Of a DNA stretch of 53,612 nucleotides, positions 33,956 through 41,387 are shown piece after piece (position 1 is the stretch's first letter; the number at the start of each line of letters is the position of its first letter). This DNA is from DASPWV01 sp046727855 (lineage in GTDB: Bacteria > Acidobacteriota > Vicinamibacteria > Vicinamibacterales > UBA2999), in contig JBKPDL010000081.1 of NCBI GenBank assembly GCA_046727855.1, positions 1 through 53,612 on the forward strand, given 5' to 3'. The notes beneath the pieces were generated by a model, which saw nothing but the letters and a program-made list of their open reading frames with translations, was not told the DNA's origin and did not search any database. The position numbers were made by a program, and so were the translations under genes.

Positions 33956-34774
33956 TCACAGCCGCGCGTAGCGCACGTGCATCAACTGAAACAGCCCATA
34001 ACACGTCAGGCCGGCCGCCACCGCTCCTGCAACGAGGATTCCGTATGGTTGCGAGAAGAGGGTTGCCATGGCGTGCGCGACGCCGCCGGCTTCGTGCGGT
34101 TCGCGCTGCACTGCGGATGTGATGAGCGCGGCGCCGATGGTGATCAGAAGCACCGCGCGTGCGGCATTGCCGAAAGAGCCAATCGCCACGGCCCATGATC
34201 CGGTTTCGCGCCGGAATCGATATTCGTCGAAGTCGTCACCAAATCTCGAAAACACGGCGTCCCGGAGCTCGAAAAATCCGTACACGGCCACGCCTGTGCC
34301 GACGAGAAACAGAAAGATATTGCCGAGCGGGACGGTCATCACGTCTGCGGCCACTACGCTGGGGCTCGTCGATGTCGCACGCATGCCCACCACCAGGCGC
34401 AGCGCCTGCCAGCCCACCGTTCCGTACGCAGCGCCTTTGATCATCGTCAACCCACGACCCATCCAGCCCTTCCACCAGCGACCTTTGCGCCGGGTGTCCC
34501 AGATCGCGGCGACGAATTGCCACCCGGAGTACACAAGAATGGCGATACCCAGGATCGCGACGACGATCTGACCGAACGGCTGGCGCATCAAGATCAACAA
34601 TGCGCCGCCAGGATCCGTCAACCGACCGCCTTTCACTCCTGCGGCCAGACGAAGAGCGAGCGCACCAATCAGTAAATAGATAAGACCCTTGGCAATGTAT
34701 CCCACTCGCACCGCGCGTGCGACCCATGGCCGCAGCTCTGGTGCGACGGGCGAGCCAGCCAGCTCGTGAGACAT
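33956..34774 (-). CDS. DUF1206 membrane protein
   Basis: 272 residues with six hydrophobic helices arranged as three similar pairs, each starting with an Arg/Gly-rich turn (RVGYIAKGLIYLLIGALALRLA; RGLTMIKGAAYGTVGWQALR; GNAARAVLLITIGAALI). This triplicated pattern defines DUF1206. The function is unknown. The start at 34774 was chosen because the upstream in-frame sequence is not protein-like and reaches the divergent promoter region. Confidence 0.82.
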   Translation of the reverse strand: MSHELAGSPVAPELRPWVARAVRVGYIAKGLIYLLIGALALRLAAGVKGGRLTDPGGALLILMRQPFGQIVVAILGIAILVYSGWQFVAAIWDTRRKGRWWKGWMGRGLTMIKGAAYGTVGWQALRLVVGMRATSTSPSVVAADVMTVPLGNIFLFLVGTGVAVYGFFELRDAVFSRFGDDFDEYRFRRETGSWAVAIGSFGNAARAVLLITIGAALITSAVQREPHEAGGVAHAMATLFSQPYGILVAGAVAAGLTCYGLFQLMHVRYARL

Positions 34775-34811
34775 ACTGAAAAGGCTCGGAGTGCATGTTC
34801 CATTCCAGCCG

Positions 34812-34817
34812 TATAAT
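34812..34817 (+). promoter_or_regulatory. Possible -10 box of the exported methyltransferase gene
   Basis: A consensus tataat lies 54 bases upstream of the ATG at 34872 in the divergent region. The matching -35 element is weak. Confidence 0.4.
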
Positions 34818-34871
34818 CGCCAGTCGCGACACGGGTCACCAGGCACCCGGTCGATTTGAAAGAGGCTATCG

Positions 34872-35684
34872 ATGACAGCACGCCACGTGTTTCGTTTGTT
34901 TGCGTTGACTGCGGCAATTGCGCTGGCCGCCGCCCCAGCGCGCGCGCAGCAGACCGCCACTCAAAAACCGTTCGAGCCGCAGGTTGGTCAGGCGGGCAAG
35001 GACGTAGTGTGGGTGCCGACGTCGCAAGCGCTCGTCGACAAGATGCTCGACATGGCCAAGGTGACGCCGCAGGACTATGTGATCGATCTCGGATCGGGTG
35101 ATGGCCGCACCGTGATCACGGCGGCGAAGCGCGGCGCGCGCGCACACGGGATCGAGTACAACCCCGACATGGTGGAGTTGTCGGTGAAGAACGCGGCGGC
35201 TGCAGGCGTGAGCGGCCGCGCCACGTTCGAGAAAGCCGATCTCTTCGAGACCGATCTGTCGAAGGCGCAAGTGATCACGATGTTCCTGCTGCCCTCGATC
35301 AACATCAAGCTACGGCCGACGCTGCTCGAGCTCAAGCCGGGCACGCGCATTGTGTCGAACTCGTTCACGATGGAAGATTGGGAAGCGGACGAAAAGCAGG
35401 AGATCTCCGGAGACTGCACCAACTGGTGCACGGCGCTGCTGTGGATCGTGCCCGCGAAGGTCGAGGGCACGTGGCAACTCGGCTCGAATCAGCTCACGTT
35501 GAAGCAGCAGTTCCAGATGGTATCGGGCACGCTCGGCTCGACGCCGGTCAGCGGCCGCCTGCGCGGCGACGAGATCACGTTCTCGGCCGGGGGCGTGAGC
35601 TACACCGGCCGCGTCAATGGCAACAGCATCAAAGGAAGCGTGAAAGGTGGAACGAACGGCGCGTTCACGGCAACGCGCAAGTAG
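34872..35684 (+). CDS. Exported SAM-dependent methyltransferase-like protein
   Basis: 270 residues. A signal peptide (ALTAAIALAAAPARAQQ) precedes a Rossmann methyltransferase domain: DYVIDLGSGDGRTVITAAKRG is motif I, GIEYNPDMVE the acidic loop, and KADLFETDLSKAQV the next motif, the pattern of small DOT1-like or lysine methyltransferase-like enzymes. A beta-rich C-terminal domain of about 90 residues follows, with CTNWC between. The SAM fold is clear, but SAM is not expected outside the cytosol, so the cofactor or role may differ. Confidence 0.8.
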   Translation: MTARHVFRLFALTAAIALAAAPARAQQTATQKPFEPQVGQAGKDVVWVPTSQALVDKMLDMAKVTPQDYVIDLGSGDGRTVITAAKRGARAHGIEYNPDMVELSVKNAAAAGVSGRATFEKADLFETDLSKAQVITMFLLPSINIKLRPTLLELKPGTRIVSNSFTMEDWEADEKQEISGDCTNWCTALLWIVPAKVEGTWQLGSNQLTLKQQFQMVSGTLGSTPVSGRLRGDEITFSAGGVSYTGRVNGNSIKGSVKGGTNGAFTATRK

Positions 35685-35696
35685 GAACAACAGTTC

Positions 35697-35732
35697 GGGA
35701 GATCGGGAGGTTGTGTCCTTTGCCGATCTCCC
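35697..35732. terminator. Bidirectional terminator-like hairpin
   Basis: Perfect 10-base arms gggagatcgg (35697-35706) and ccgatctccc (35723-35732) with a 16-base loop, lying between the convergent methyltransferase and cold-shock genes. Confidence 0.65.
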
Positions 35733-35774
35733 TTTCGGATCTCCCTGCAGAACAGGGCATCCTCCCTGATCCCG

Positions 35775-35981
35775 TTAAGCCGGCCGCACGTTTTCTGCCC
35801 GGGGTCCTTTCGGTCCCTGGCCCTTGTCAAATGTGACTGCCTGTCCTTCGCGCAACTGATCGAATCTGGTATCCACACATGCCGACTGGTGGAAGAAGTA
35901 TTCGCTTCCATCCTGCGCGGCCACGAACCCAAACCCCTTGTCGCTAATCAATCGCTTGATCGTGCCCTGCGTCGATGCCAT
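35775..35981 (-). CDS. Cold-shock domain protein
   Basis: 68 residues, one OB-fold cold-shock domain. KGFGFVAAQDG is RNP-1 and YFFHQSAC RNP-2. Such proteins bind single-stranded nucleic acid and melt RNA structure. A ggaggag ribosome-binding site precedes the ATG. Sequence and length are typical of the CspA family; whether it is cold-induced cannot be told. Confidence 0.95.
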   Translation of the reverse strand: MASTQGTIKRLISDKGFGFVAAQDGSEYFFHQSACVDTRFDQLREGQAVTFDKGQGPKGPRAENVRPA

Positions 35982-36138
35982 GAACTCTCCTCCGGTCGAA
36001 TCGTACGACCACGCCGCAAGGGAACATTATGGCGCGGCACTGGCCCGTCACTAACAGCAATTGGTTCTTTGCAATAGCCGAGCTGGCAGCTCGTCGGCGC
36101 GAATTCGCGCTATATTTTCGCCGTTCGAGGAGGCCGAC

Positions 36139-36735
36139 ATGGAAAGCGAAATCGCCAGGTTGCTCAAGGAATTTGAAGACGGCAGGATGACGCGCCGACA
36201 GCTGATTCAAAGTCTGGCGATGGCGGCCATGGCGGCGCCGGCGGCCGCGACACTGGGCGCTCAGTCGGCGCCGGTGGAGAAAGCGCCGTGGAAAACGGTA
36301 TGGTTGGATCACATCTCGTATCAGGTGAGCGACTACCAGAAGAGCGCGGCGTTCTACACGAGCTTGATGGGATGGGAAGTGCGCAACGACAACGGTAAGA
36401 CGCAGGCGACGCTCGACATCGGCAACATCGGACAGATCATCATTCGCAACCGCCCGCAGCGGGACGAGCAGCAGACAGCGGCGCCCGCTCAAGGCGCACA
36501 AGCCCCAGCGACCGCAGCTGGCCAATCCGGACGCCCGCGTCCGCCGCTCACCGGTGTGATCAACCACATCTCGTTCGGCGTGGAGCCGTGGGACACTGAC
36601 AAGGTGAAAGCGGAGCTCGAACGGCGCGGCCTCAACCCGCGGCCCGACATGGTGGGCGACAACTTCAAGAGCTTCCACGTATTCGATCCGGATGGCTGGG
36701 ACCTTCAGATCAGCAACCAGACGAAGAACGGGTAG
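36139..36735 (+). CDS. Exported VOC/glyoxalase-fold protein
   Basis: 198 residues. The N-terminal coil (MESEIARLLKEFEDGRMTRRQLIQSLAMAAM split by R-R) carries a Tat-like twin-arginine signal. Two beta-alpha-beta-beta-beta units follow: WLDHISYQVSDYQKSAAFY and INHISFGVEPWD, with FHVFDPDGWDLQIS at the end, the VOC pattern with His and Glu/Asp metal ligands. A Gln/Ala-rich linker lies between the halves. Possible metal-dependent lyase or dioxygenase; substrate unknown. AGGAGG precedes the ATG. Its TAG stop is the start of the tandem array. Confidence 0.78.
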   Translation: MESEIARLLKEFEDGRMTRRQLIQSLAMAAMAAPAAATLGAQSAPVEKAPWKTVWLDHISYQVSDYQKSAAFYTSLMGWEVRNDNGKTQATLDIGNIGQIIIRNRPQRDEQQTAAPAQGAQAPATAAGQSGRPRPPLTGVINHISFGVEPWDTDKVKAELERRGLNPRPDMVGDNFKSFHVFDPDGWDLQISNQTKNG

Positions 36736-36926
36736 ACCTCCGTCCCGGCTAGCGACCTCCGTCCCTTCTAGAGACCTCCGTCCTCGCCTGAAGGGACGGA
36801 GGTGTCTGACGGGGACGGAGGTCGCTGACGGGGACGGAGGTCGCTGACGGGGACGGAGGTCGCTGGCGGGGACGGAGGTCGCTGGCGGGGACGGAGGTCG
36901 CTAGCGGGGACGGAGGTCGCTGACGG
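36734..36926. repeat. 19-bp tandem array with mirror-image halves
   Basis: Three units in one orientation (36734-36790, consensus cgacctccgtcccngctag) are followed by a short gap and seven in the other (36794-36926, consensus ggacggaggtcgctgacgg). The period of 19 is not a multiple of three and units are 80-100% alike. The two halves are complementary and can form a long cruciform or hairpin. The first unit begins inside the stop of the VOC gene and the last ends five bases before the likely -10 box of lysW. Confidence 0.92.
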
Positions 36927-36931
36927 GCTCG

Positions 36932-36939
36932 TATAAAAT
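36932..36939 (+). promoter_or_regulatory. Possible -10 region of the lysW operon
   Basis: The sequence tataaaat lies 31 bases before the ATG of lysW in GC-rich DNA. A -35 element would fall within the last tandem unit. Confidence 0.45.
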
Positions 36940-36970
36940 CTAGGCCTCACACGATCGCGCGGGAGTTGAA

Positions 36971-37156
36971 ATGGCCGTTCCGACCGCCAGCGGGCAGGCT
37001 CAATGCCCGGAATGCTTTGCCGAAGTGACGCTTACCAACGTGATGCAACACGAGATCACGCAGTGTTCCGGCTGCGGCGCGGAACTCGAAGTTGTCGCCG
37101 TGGAGCCGTTGACCCTCGCGCTCGCCCCGCAGGAGGAAGAGGACTGGGGTGAATAA
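36971..37156 (+). CDS. lysW: Amino-group carrier protein LysW
   Basis: 61 residues. C12xxC15 and C32xxC35 form a zinc ribbon, and the protein ends in EDWGE (57-61), whose terminal Glu carries the amino-group-protected substrate. LysW shields alpha-aminoadipate (lysine) or glutamate (ornithine/arginine) during biosynthesis. It is the first gene of the six-gene operon and overlaps lysX by 8 bases. GGAG lies five bases before the ATG. Confidence 0.95.
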   Translation: MAVPTASGQAQCPECFAEVTLTNVMQHEITQCSGCGAELEVVAVEPLTLALAPQEEEDWGE

Positions 37157-38108
37157 CGGCCACTCCGGCACGCTGCGGGTCGGCGTCCTCTACAGTCGCG
37201 TTCGCGTCGAGGAGAAGCTCCTTTTCGAAGCGCTCGATCGCCGTGGTGTCGCGCTCGATCTCCTCGACGACCAGAAACTGACCTTCGACATCACGGACGT
37301 CGTCAATCATCCTTATCGCGACTACGACGTCATCGTCGAACGCTGCATCAACCACAGTCGCGCGCTGTACAGCCTCAAGATTCTGAACGATCAAGGCGTG
37401 CGCACCGTCAACACAGCGATGGTGGCGGATATTTGCGGCAATAAGCTGATGACCACCAGCGCACTCGCAGCCGCCGGCGTGCCGCAGCCGAAGGCACTGG
37501 TCGCCTACACTCCCGAGAGCGCGCTCCAAGCGATCGAGCAGCTCGGATATCCAGCGGTGCTCAAACCGACAGTCGGTTCGTGGGGACGGCTGTTGAGCAA
37601 GGTAAACGATCGCGACGCGGCTGAAGCGATCCTCGAGCACAAAGAAACGCTCGGCAGCTATCACCACAGCATCTTCTACATCCAGGAGTACGTGAAGAAG
37701 CCGGGCCGCGACATTCGAGCATTCCAGGTCGGCCCCGAGACGATCTGCGCGATCTATCGCACGTCGCCCAACTGGATTACCAACACCGCGCGCGGCGGCA
37801 CGTCCAGCAACTGTCCCATCACGCCGGAGCTCGCGGACATCTGCACGCGCGCGGCGAGAGCTGTGGGCGGAGGCATGGTGGCGCTGGATCTCTTCGAAGA
37901 TCCCGATCGCGGTCTTCTGATCAACGAAGTCAACTACACCATGGAGTTCCGCAACAGCATGGCGCCGACCAACGTCAATATCCCGGAGCGAATGGTCGAT
38001 TTCTGCCTCGCTGTCGCAAAGGACGGCTGGAACGCGGCCAACGGTTGGCCTCCCGGCACGACCCCCCATGTGACCGCCATCTCGCTCGCGGAAGGCGCGT
38101 CGGTCTAA
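37149..38108 (+). CDS. lysX: LysW ligase, ATP-grasp (LysX/ArgX)
   Basis: 319 residues from a GTG. ATP-grasp motifs are visible: VLKPTVGSWGRLLSKV, IQEYVKKPGRDIRAFQVG, and LLINEVNYTMEFRN with metal ligands at the end. NTARGGTSSNCPITPE is conserved in LysX and RimK relatives. It joins LysW's C-terminal Glu to aminoadipate or glutamate using ATP. I cannot decide the substrate from residues alone. It starts within lysW, so the carrier and ligase are translationally coupled. Confidence 0.93.
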   Translation: MNNGHSGTLRVGVLYSRVRVEEKLLFEALDRRGVALDLLDDQKLTFDITDVVNHPYRDYDVIVERCINHSRALYSLKILNDQGVRTVNTAMVADICGNKLMTTSALAAAGVPQPKALVAYTPESALQAIEQLGYPAVLKPTVGSWGRLLSKVNDRDAAEAILEHKETLGSYHHSIFYIQEYVKKPGRDIRAFQVGPETICAIYRTSPNWITNTARGGTSSNCPITPELADICTRAARAVGGGMVALDLFEDPDRGLLINEVNYTMEFRNSMAPTNVNIPERMVDFCLAVAKDGWNAANGWPPGTTPHVTAISLAEGASV

Positions 38109-38114
38109 TCTCGG

Positions 38115-39170
38115 ATGACCGAGCGCCTAACCGCCGCCGTCGTCGGCGGATCTGGATACACCGGCGGCGAGCTGCTGCGGCTTCTGCTCGACCATCCCAC
38201 CATCGACGTCAAGCAGGTCACGAGCGAACGCCTCGACGGGCAATTCGTTCACTTCACGCATCCGAATCTCAGACGCCGAACAACCCTCAGATTCATTCGA
38301 GCTGAGGCGCTCGAGCACGCGGACGTCGTGTTTTTGTGTCTGCCGCATGGCAGTGCGATGTCACGGATCGACGAATTTGCGGCGCTGTCGGATCGCGTGG
38401 TCGATTTGAGTGCCGATTTTCGCCTTCGACGCGACGAGGACTACGTGCGCTGGTACGGCAAGCCGCACGCGAGCCCGCCATGGCTTGAACGATTTGTCTA
38501 CGGCCTGCCTGAGCTGCTTCGCGCGCAGATCGCGAAGGCAACGTTCGTCAGCGGTGTGGGCTGCAACGCCACGGCGACAACCCTCGCGGTGTGGCCGCTG
38601 GCAGCCGCGGGGCTGATCGATCCGCAGCGTGGCATCGTCTGCGAGGTGAAAGTCGGGAGTAGCGAGGCCGGTGCGACGTCGAGCGATGCCTCGCATCATC
38701 CCGAGCGCGCAGGTGTCATGCGCAGTTTTGCTCCAACCGGCCACCGGCATACCGCGGAAGTGTTGCAGGCGTTGCGGCTGCGAGGAATTGAAACCGACGT
38801 GCATCTCAGCGCGACGGCCATCGATAATGTGCGTGGCGTTCTTGCTACCGCTCACGCCTTCGTCAATCGCGATGTCGCTGAGAAGGATCTGTGGACGGCC
38901 TACCGCGACGCCTATGGGCAAGAGCCGTTCGTGCGCATCGTGAAGGAACGCGCGGGACTTTATCGCTACCCGGAGCCGAAGATTCTGTCCGGCAGCAACT
39001 ACGCCGACGTCGGATTCGAGTTCGACGCTTCTTCCCGCCGGGTGGTCGCGATGTGTGCGATCGACAACCTGATGAAAGGCGCGGCGGGGACGGCGGTACA
39101 GTGTCTCAACGTGATGATGGGGTGGGACGAAACGGCGGGATTGCAATTCCCCGGATTGCACCCGATTTAA
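38115..39170 (+). CDS. lysY: LysW-substrate phosphate reductase (LysY/ArgC family)
   Basis: 351 residues. The N-terminal VVGGSGYTGGELLRLL binds NADP, Cys150 in GVGCNATATT is the thioester nucleophile, and H210/H212 (GHRHTAEV) act in catalysis. The run GSSEAGATSSDASHHPERAG is typical of the LysY branch. It reduces the acyl phosphate made by LysZ to a semialdehyde. The gap of 6 bases after lysX indicates one transcript. Confidence 0.92.
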   Translation: MTERLTAAVVGGSGYTGGELLRLLLDHPTIDVKQVTSERLDGQFVHFTHPNLRRRTTLRFIRAEALEHADVVFLCLPHGSAMSRIDEFAALSDRVVDLSADFRLRRDEDYVRWYGKPHASPPWLERFVYGLPELLRAQIAKATFVSGVGCNATATTLAVWPLAAAGLIDPQRGIVCEVKVGSSEAGATSSDASHHPERAGVMRSFAPTGHRHTAEVLQALRLRGIETDVHLSATAIDNVRGVLATAHAFVNRDVAEKDLWTAYRDAYGQEPFVRIVKERAGLYRYPEPKILSGSNYADVGFEFDASSRRVVAMCAIDNLMKGAAGTAVQCLNVMMGWDETAGLQFPGLHPI

Positions 39171-39174
39171 CGAT

Positions 39175-39193
39175 GGCGGACCTAAGGTCCGCC
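39175..39193. repeat. 8-bp stem hairpin after lysY
   Basis: The arms ggcggacc and ggtccgcc around taa form a perfect hairpin five bases after the lysY stop. A related weaker one, gcggac-gtttgg-gtccgc, occurs at 39365-39382, on the other side of the 150-bp repeat. Confidence 0.65.
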
Positions 39194-39206
39194 GCTACAT
39201 GTATCA

Positions 39207-39356
39207 AGACCGTTATGCGGCCACAGATGTGAATTTTGTACGCGTTGTAGACTCGCATAACGGTCTACGGCGCGCGGAGCGCGCCAAGCCAACAACAAGA
39301 ACTAGCCAAGGGCCGCGGAGTTACCCGGATATCAAGGGCAGGGCCCTTGGCTAGTT
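39207..39356. repeat. Three-hairpin repeat, full copy C, within the lys operon
   Basis: Module 1 arms agaccgttatgcg (39207-39219) and cgcataacggtct (39254-39266); module 2 stem 39269-39285; module 3 arms aactagccaagggc (39300-39313) and gcccttggctagtt (39343-39356), here perfect. It differs from copy B at only a handful of positions. It separates lysY from lysZ, so the operon mRNA must carry three hairpins here. Confidence 0.92.
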
Positions 39357-39390
39357 AGATAGCCGCGGACGTTTGGGTCCGCCAATAGAC

Positions 39391-40194
39391 ATGATCGTCG
39401 TAAAGGTCGGCGGCGGAACTTCTCTCAACATCGACGCGATTGCGGCCGATCTAGCTGTGCTGCGGGCGCAGGGCGGCGAACTGCTGCTCGTTCACGGCGG
39501 TGCGCAAACGACCAACGCGGTGGCCGAAGCCCTCGGTCATCCAGCGCAGTTCGTTACCAGCGAGAGCGGCCATGTGAGCCGCCGCACTGATCGCCGCACG
39601 CTCGAAATCTTCGAGATGGTCTACTGTGGCCAGCTCAATAAGATGTGGGTCGAAAAACTGCAACAGCAAGGTGTCAACGCCGTCGGCCTGTCTGGCCTCG
39701 ATGGCCGCCTGTTCGAAGGCACTCGCAAGGACACGCTGCGCATCCGCGTCGATGGCCGTCGCATGGTGCTTCGCGATGATTGGACGGGTACGGTCGAACG
39801 TGTCAACACGGCGCTGTTGCGGTTGTTGATCGACGCTGGCTATTTCCCTGTGCTCACGCCGCCCGGTGCGTCCACTGCCGGTGAAGCCATCAACGTCGAC
39901 GGCGATCGCGCCGCCGCGATGGTGGCAGGCGCGTTCAAGGCTGACGCGTTGGTCATCCTGACCGACACACCGGGCCTGCTGCGCGCCTTTCCCGACGAGT
40001 CAACGTTGATTGCGGAAATTCCAAAGTCGCAGGCCGCTCGATTCATGGAGGTGGCCGAGGGCCGGATGAAAAAGAAAGTCATGGGCGCCGTCGAAGCCAT
40101 CGCCGAAGGGGTGCGGAAAGTGATCTTCGCCGACGGACGCGTGAGCGAGCCGATTACGCGCGCACTCGCCGGCGCCGGGACGCACATCGCCTGA
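39391..40194 (+). CDS. lysZ: LysW-substrate kinase (LysZ/ArgB family)
   Basis: 267 residues of the amino-acid kinase family. MIVVKVGGGTS binds phosphate, LLVHGGAQTTNAVAEALG the acyl substrate side, and LVILTDTPGLLRAFPDES the nucleotide. It phosphorylates the carrier-bound side chain before LysY. The ATG at 39391 is the family start; an in-frame start at 39373 lies within the small hairpin and is unlikely. It is 8 bases before lysJ. Confidence 0.92.
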   Translation: MIVVKVGGGTSLNIDAIAADLAVLRAQGGELLLVHGGAQTTNAVAEALGHPAQFVTSESGHVSRRTDRRTLEIFEMVYCGQLNKMWVEKLQQQGVNAVGLSGLDGRLFEGTRKDTLRIRVDGRRMVLRDDWTGTVERVNTALLRLLIDAGYFPVLTPPGASTAGEAINVDGDRAAAMVAGAFKADALVILTDTPGLLRAFPDESTLIAEIPKSQAARFMEVAEGRMKKKVMGAVEAIAEGVRKVIFADGRVSEPITRALAGAGTHIA

Positions 40195-40202
40195 CCACCG
40201 AC

Positions 40203-41387
40203 ATGCCCGATCCTCGCGCCGCGATCGAAGAACTCATCCTGGGCGGCACCACCACGCGGCGCGGCGACGCCGTTTTCGTTCGCGGCGAGGGCTGCTGGCT
40301 GATCGACTCCCACGGCCGCCGCTATCTCGATCTCTCTTCGGCGCAGGGCGTGGCCATGCTGGGGCATTGTCACCCGCGGGTGACCGAGGCGATTGCGCGC
40401 CAGGCGCGCACGCTCACGCTGTGCCCCAACTATCTGTACAACGACGTTCGCGCCGAGTTCGCGCAAGCGATCGTTGGTGTCCTCCCCTCTCACCTGCCGC
40501 ACGTGTTTCTCGCAAACAGCGGCGGCGAGGCGGTGGACGGCGCGCTCAAATTCGCGCGGCTCATGACCAAACGGGCCGCGTTTGTGTCCACCACGAAGGG
40601 CTTTCACGGCCGCACCGTCGGTGCGCTCTCGGTGACGTGGGAGCCGAAGTATCGCGAAGGGTTTCTGCCGCTGCTCGAAACCACGCACGTCCCTTTCAAC
40701 GACGCGGTTGCGCTCGACAAGGCCATCGGCGATCGCACCGCCGCGGTGATTGTCGAGGCGGTGCAGGGCGAGAGCGGGGTAAACATCGGCGCCCCTGATT
40801 TCCTCCACGCGGCGCAACGCCTTTGTCGCGAGCGCGGCGCGCTGCTCATCCTCGATGAAATTCAGACCGGGTTCGGCCGCACCGGCCGTTGGTTCGGCTT
40901 CCAGCACGCGGGCATTGAACCAGACATCGTCTGCATGGCGAAGGGACTCGGCGGCGGCTTTCCCATGGGCGCGTTCGCTTATACAAAACCGGTCCGCGAT
41001 GCGCTTTCGCCCGGCGCGCACGGCAGCACGTTTGGTGGTTCGCCGCTGGCCTGCGCGGCGGGTATTGCCGCGCTCGCCGTCTATCGAGATCAGGATTTGA
41101 TTACACGCAGCCAAAGACTTGGCGAGCAGATGTTGTCGGCGCTGCGCGCGGCGCTCAAGGATGTGCCGCTCGTCCGCGAAGTTCGAGGACTGGGGCTGAT
41201 GCTCGCCATCGAGCTCAGGATCAAAGTTGCACCGATGTTGAAAACGCTGATGATCGATCACGGAGTCATCGCGCTTCCCGCCGGACCGACCGTGCTGCGA
41301 CTGCTGCCGCCGCTCGTCATTTCGGAAGAAGAGATTTCGGTGGGCGTAACCGCGATCGCCAACGCGATTGGGAGTCTCGCCCGCTGA
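40203..41387 (+). CDS. lysJ: LysW-substrate aminotransferase (LysJ/ArgD family)
   Basis: 394 residues, class III PLP transaminase. Asp218 (LDEIQTG) contacts the pyridine nitrogen and Lys247 (MAKGLGGGFP) is the Schiff-base Lys. NSGGEAVDGALKFAR and FHGRTVGALSVTW are family blocks. It aminates the carrier-bound semialdehyde. Its stop shares bases with the next start (TGATG). Confidence 0.93.
   Translation: MPDPRAAIEELILGGTTTRRGDAVFVRGEGCWLIDSHGRRYLDLSSAQGVAMLGHCHPRVTEAIARQARTLTLCPNYLYNDVRAEFAQAIVGVLPSHLPHVFLANSGGEAVDGALKFARLMTKRAAFVSTTKGFHGRTVGALSVTWEPKYREGFLPLLETTHVPFNDAVALDKAIGDRTAAVIVEAVQGESGVNIGAPDFLHAAQRLCRERGALLILDEIQTGFGRTGRWFGFQHAGIEPDIVCMAKGLGGGFPMGAFAYTKPVRDALSPGAHGSTFGGSPLACAAGIAALAVYRDQDLITRSQRLGEQMLSALRAALKDVPLVREVRGLGLMLAIELRIKVAPMLKTLMIDHGVIALPAGPTVLRLLPPLVISEEEISVGVTAIANAIGSLAR

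Noticed and set aside
36734..36926. CRISPR array
   Set aside because: The 19-base units are head-to-tail without spacers and the first three are inverted; no cas gene is nearby.
36768..36950. Minus-strand protein made of RPRQRPPS-like repeats
   Set aside because: It only translates the 19-base array; the period is not a multiple of three and no ribosome-binding site is present.
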